From: Candidatus Limnocylindrales bacterium | GTDB lineage: Bacteria > Chloroflexota > Limnocylindria > Limnocylindrales > CSP1-4 | Length of the DNA: 8,557 nt | Reading direction: 5' to 3' | Assembly (NCBI GenBank): GCA_031292335.1 | Contig: JARLHH010000144.1 | Span: 1-8,557 of the forward strand | In this document: positions 6,793-8,557 of the stretch, one piece after another | Layout of the letters: every line of letters starts with the position of its first letter | Position numbering within the stretch: position 1 is the first letter of the stretch | The notes under the pieces: model-generated | What the model saw: only the letters and a program-made list of their open reading frames with translations | The model's database searches: none | Told to the model about the DNA's origin: nothing | Position numbers and translations under genes: made by a program

Positions 6793-6824
6793 GCAGCCTC
6801 GATCTCACCGGGCGCGTCTGCTGA
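6789..6824 (+). pseudogene. Possible relic of a short-chain dehydrogenase gene start (11 codons)
   Basis: A TTG overlapping the E1 stop (TTGA) opens a frame that reads (M)SSLDLTGRVC and then stops at 6822-6824. The L-x-L-T-G-R-V string is typical of the first strand of SDR enzymes, where it is followed by the nucleotide-binding glycine motif, which is absent here. It occupies most of the E1-E2 gap. This is either a leftover from deletion of an SDR gene between E1 and E2, or chance in a GC-rich spacer. It has no Shine-Dalgarno of its own beyond E1 coding sequence. Confidence 0.25.
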
Positions 6825-6833
6825 CGACAGAGA

Positions 6834-6839
6834 GAAAGG
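6834..6839 (+). promoter_or_regulatory. Shine-Dalgarno of the E2 gene
   Basis: GAAAGG, 8 nt before the ATG at 6848. It supports that start and independent re-initiation on E2 after the 55-bp spacer. Confidence 0.5.
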
Positions 6840-6847
6840 CCCGATCC

Positions 6848-8155
6848 ATGGCGCACGCGATCCTCATGCCGAAGCCCGGCCAGATGACCGAGGAGTGCAC
6901 GGTCATCGCCTGGCACAAGAAGGAAGGCGACCCGGTCGCGAAGGGCGACGTCCTCTTCGAGATCGAGACGGACAAGTCGACGATGGAGGTCGAGTCCTTC
7001 GACAACGGCGTCCTGCTGCGGATCATCGCCGCGGAAGGCGCCGTCGTGCCGGTGAATACCGTGTGCGCCTACGTGGGCCAGCCCGGCGAGGCGATCCCCG
7101 ACTCGGCATCGGTCGCGGCCGGCATTCCGGCCGCCGTCCCGGCCGTCACTCCGGCCCCAGCCGGCGCTCCCCTGGCCGCCACGGTCCCGGCCCCCGGTCC
7201 GGCCCGCGCGACGTCCACCACCGCCCCGACTCGATCCTCCGCGCCGGAGGGCCGGCTCCGGATCAGCCCGCGAGCCAGCCGCGCCGCCGCGGAGGCGGGG
7301 ATCGACCCCCGTACGATTGCCGGCACCGGCCCCGGCGGGCGGATCACCGAGCGCGACGTCACGGCCGCGCTCGCGGCCCCGGCGACCCCCGTGCCGCCCG
7401 TCGCGGGCCGGGCAGCCGGCGCCATCCCGGCACCGACGCCGCTGCCGGTGGCACCGGTCGAGGGGGAAGAGGAGCCGCGGCCGCTGACGCGGATGCGCCG
7501 CGTGATCGCCGAACGGCTGACCGCAAGCTGGACCTCGACGCCGCACTTCACGGTCACGGTGGCTGTTGACGTCACGGGGCTCTTCGCCCTGCGTTCGGAC
7601 CTCAAGGCTGCGGGCACGAACCTGACGGTGACCGACTTCGTGCTGTCCGCCACCGCGCAGACGCTCGCTGAGTTCCCGGATGTCAACGCGCGGACCGACG
7701 GCGTCCTGGTCTGGCCCCGGCGGCGGGTCCACCTCGGCGTCGCCGTCTCGCTTCCCGGCGGCCTGGTCGTCCCCGTGATCCGCGACGCCGATCGACTGTC
7801 GCTCGGCGAGCTCCACGACCGGGCGGTCGAGCTGGCCGCGAACGCACGCGAAGGAACGCTCCCGATCGACGACATGACCGGCAGCACCTTCACTCTCTCG
7901 AACCTCGGCATGTTCGGGGTCGAGGAGTTCAGCGCGATCATCAACCCCGGCGAGGCCGCGATCCTCGCCGTCTCGAGCGCGATCCCGACCGCGGTCGCGA
8001 TCGGCGACGGCCTGGCCGTCCGCACGCTCATGAAGCTCACGCTATCGGCGGATCACCGGCTGGTGGACGGCGAGACGGGGGCCCGGTTCCTCGGCGCGAT
8101 CCGCCGGCGGCTCGAGGACGTCGGCGCCTTCCGGCAGGCCGCGCAGGACGCCTGA
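6848..8155 (+). CDS. Lipoyl-dependent dihydrolipoamide acyltransferase (E2 component)
   Basis: Core acyltransferase of a 2-oxoacid/acetoin-type dehydrogenase complex, 435 residues. It takes the acyl group made by E1 on its swinging lipoyl arm and transfers it to CoA. The domain order is classical. A single lipoyl domain (about 1-80) has the modified lysine K43 in ETDKSTMEVES. A Pro/Ala-rich flexible linker covers about 85-135. The peripheral E1/E3-binding domain is at 138-171 (RISPRASRAAAEAGIDP to GRITERDV). A second Pro/Ala linker leads to the catalytic domain at about 215-435. That domain contains MRRVIAERL, TLSNLGMFGVEEFSAIINP and the active site DHRLVDG with H403 and D407. With one lipoyl domain it resembles Gram-positive-type PDH, branched-chain and acetoin E2s. 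It follows the fused E1 by 55 bp on the same strand, presumably in one transcript. No E3 (dihydrolipoamide dehydrogenase) is in the window. Substrate unresolved. Confidence 0.95.
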   Translation: MAHAILMPKPGQMTEECTVIAWHKKEGDPVAKGDVLFEIETDKSTMEVESFDNGVLLRIIAAEGAVVPVNTVCAYVGQPGEAIPDSASVAAGIPAAVPAVTPAPAGAPLAATVPAPGPARATSTTAPTRSSAPEGRLRISPRASRAAAEAGIDPRTIAGTGPGGRITERDVTAALAAPATPVPPVAGRAAGAIPAPTPLPVAPVEGEEEPRPLTRMRRVIAERLTASWTSTPHFTVTVAVDVTGLFALRSDLKAAGTNLTVTDFVLSATAQTLAEFPDVNARTDGVLVWPRRRVHLGVAVSLPGGLVVPVIRDADRLSLGELHDRAVELAANAREGTLPIDDMTGSTFTLSNLGMFGVEEFSAIINPGEAAILAVSSAIPTAVAIGDGLAVRTLMKLTLSADHRLVDGETGARFLGAIRRRLEDVGAFRQAAQDA

Positions 8156-8182
8156 GGGAAGAATCCCGAGCGCGTGGTTGCC

Positions 8183-8557
8183 TCAGACGACATCCGTCTT
8201 GACGTCGAAGGCGGCGACGACCGCTCGCAGCTCGTCGAGGCTCAGGCCCTCGGCGCGCCGGCCGGCGAGCAGGTCCATGTACTCGTAGCGCGCTGCGGTC
8301 TCCGCGTACTCGATCCGATCGGCCGCCCGCGTGACCGAGATGTCGGAACGCGCCATGACGCCGTGCTTCGCCCACAGGACGACCCGATGCGTGCGCAGGC
8401 CGGCGATGTTCGCCTCCATCAGCTGGGCCGAGCCCGGGACCATGAACGGGAGCACGCCGACTCCCTGGGGCAGGTTGACGATCGTCTCGGGCTCCCAGCG
8501 CAGCAGGCGGCGGTTGAAGTACGTCTCGTCGAGGTACTCGGGCACGTGGCTGAGATA
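8183..8557 (-). CDS. rhaD: Class II aldolase, rhamnulose-1-phosphate aldolase-like, N-terminus beyond right edge
   Basis: C-terminal 124 residues of a zinc-dependent class II (AraD/FucA/RhaD superfamily) aldolase. The frame stays open to the last base, so an internal GTG at 8545 is not the true start. Visible family features are a WEPETIV stretch, then LPQGVGVLPFMVPGS and VVLWAKHGVMA. The histidine at 8363-8365 corresponds to the third zinc ligand of the family; the HxH pair would lie outside the window. About 59 residues follow this histidine, as in RhaD-type enzymes, ending in a helix LSLDELRAVVAAFDV. As I recall the E. coli enzyme, the VGVLPxMVPG and LWxxHG segments are closer to RhaD than to L-fuculose- or L-ribulose-phosphate enzymes. 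RhaD cleaves L-rhamnulose-1-phosphate to dihydroxyacetone phosphate and L-lactaldehyde. The SDR domain found at the C-terminus of bifunctional aldolase-dehydrogenases is absent. It converges on E2 with 27 bp between stops. Confidence 0.75.
   Translation of the reverse strand, partial: YLSHVPEYLDETYFNRRLLRWEPETIVNLPQGVGVLPFMVPGSAQLMEANIAGLRTHRVVLWAKHGVMARSDISVTRAADRIEYAETAARYEYMDLLAGRRAEGLSLDELRAVVAAFDVKTDVV

Noticed and set aside
5220..6824. 534-codon plus-strand frame overlapping E1
   Set aside because: An Arg/Gly/Pro-rich +1-frame shadow of E1. Only its last 11 codons, in the spacer, gave a sensible (SDR-like) string, reported separately as a possible relic.
7100..7250. Ala/Pro-rich repetitive stretch in E2
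   Set aside because: This is the normal flexible interdomain linker of E2 proteins, not a DNA repeat of interest.
6428..7816. 462-codon minus-strand frame opposite E1 beta and E2
   Set aside because: Same reason: low-complexity Arg/Gly/Pro-rich translation antisense to a motif-complete E2 gene.
8156..8168. GGGA-AGAA-TCCC mini-hairpin between the convergent E2 and aldolase genes
   Set aside because: Only a 4-bp stem without a T-tract, not enough to call a bidirectional terminator.
1..8557. Search for tRNA, rRNA, insertion sequences, CRISPR repeats, attachment sites or an E3 gene
   Set aside because: No cloverleaf, transposase, terminal inverted repeats, spaced direct repeats or flavoprotein disulphide-reductase motifs were seen by eye. 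All sequence is taken up by the listed genes and short gaps.

Overview
The window is a compact, very GC-rich (roughly 70%) bacterial chromosomal segment with strong G/C preference at third codon positions. That preference generates many long spurious antisense frames. No rRNA, tRNA, mobile element or CRISPR is visible, so the host cannot be placed firmly. High GC, tight packing, mixed Shine-Dalgarno and apparently leaderless starts, and a fused E1 dehydrogenase would fit a soil-type Chloroflexota or actinobacterial relative. This is a low-confidence inference from style, not from a marker gene.

Left block (1-2614, minus strand): a CorA-family divalent cation transporter, cut by the left edge just before its last membrane helix, lies downstream of a 14-TM DHA2-type MFS exporter. 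The corA start and its Shine-Dalgarno lie inside the 3' end of the MFS gene. Middle-left block (2647-3470, plus strand): a CYTH (triphosphate tunnel) protein diverges from the MFS gene across only about 32 bp. It is coupled by an ATGA overlap to an 88-residue charged hypothetical protein, which is followed by a perfect 9-bp hairpin.

Right block (3593-8155, plus strand): a sigma70-like promoter (TTGACT, 18 bp, AAGAAT) sits so close to the ATG of a DeoR/GlpR-family regulator that the transcript is probably leaderless. The regulator overlaps (ATGA) a 786-residue thiamine-diphosphate dehydrogenase in which E1 alpha and E1 beta are one polypeptide. After a 55-bp gap comes the matching lipoyl E2 acyltransferase. 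Together these look like a self-regulated 2-oxoacid (or acetoin-type) dehydrogenase operon that borrows an E3 encoded elsewhere. The 55-bp gap begins with an 11-codon frame that resembles the first residues of a short-chain dehydrogenase and may be a gene relic. Convergent with E2, and cut by the right edge, is the C-terminal part of a class II aldolase that resembles rhamnulose-1-phosphate aldolase.

Working model (inference): the DeoR-type repressor, a family that usually senses sugar phosphates, and the RhaD-like aldolase suggest that this dehydrogenase serves a deoxysugar catabolic region. It could oxidise pyruvate or another C3 2-oxo compound derived from aldol cleavage. The most unusual points are the fused E1 with two insertions near the cofactor-binding motifs, the possible SDR relic, the leaderless promoter geometry, and a GMS in place of GMN in the CorA signature.
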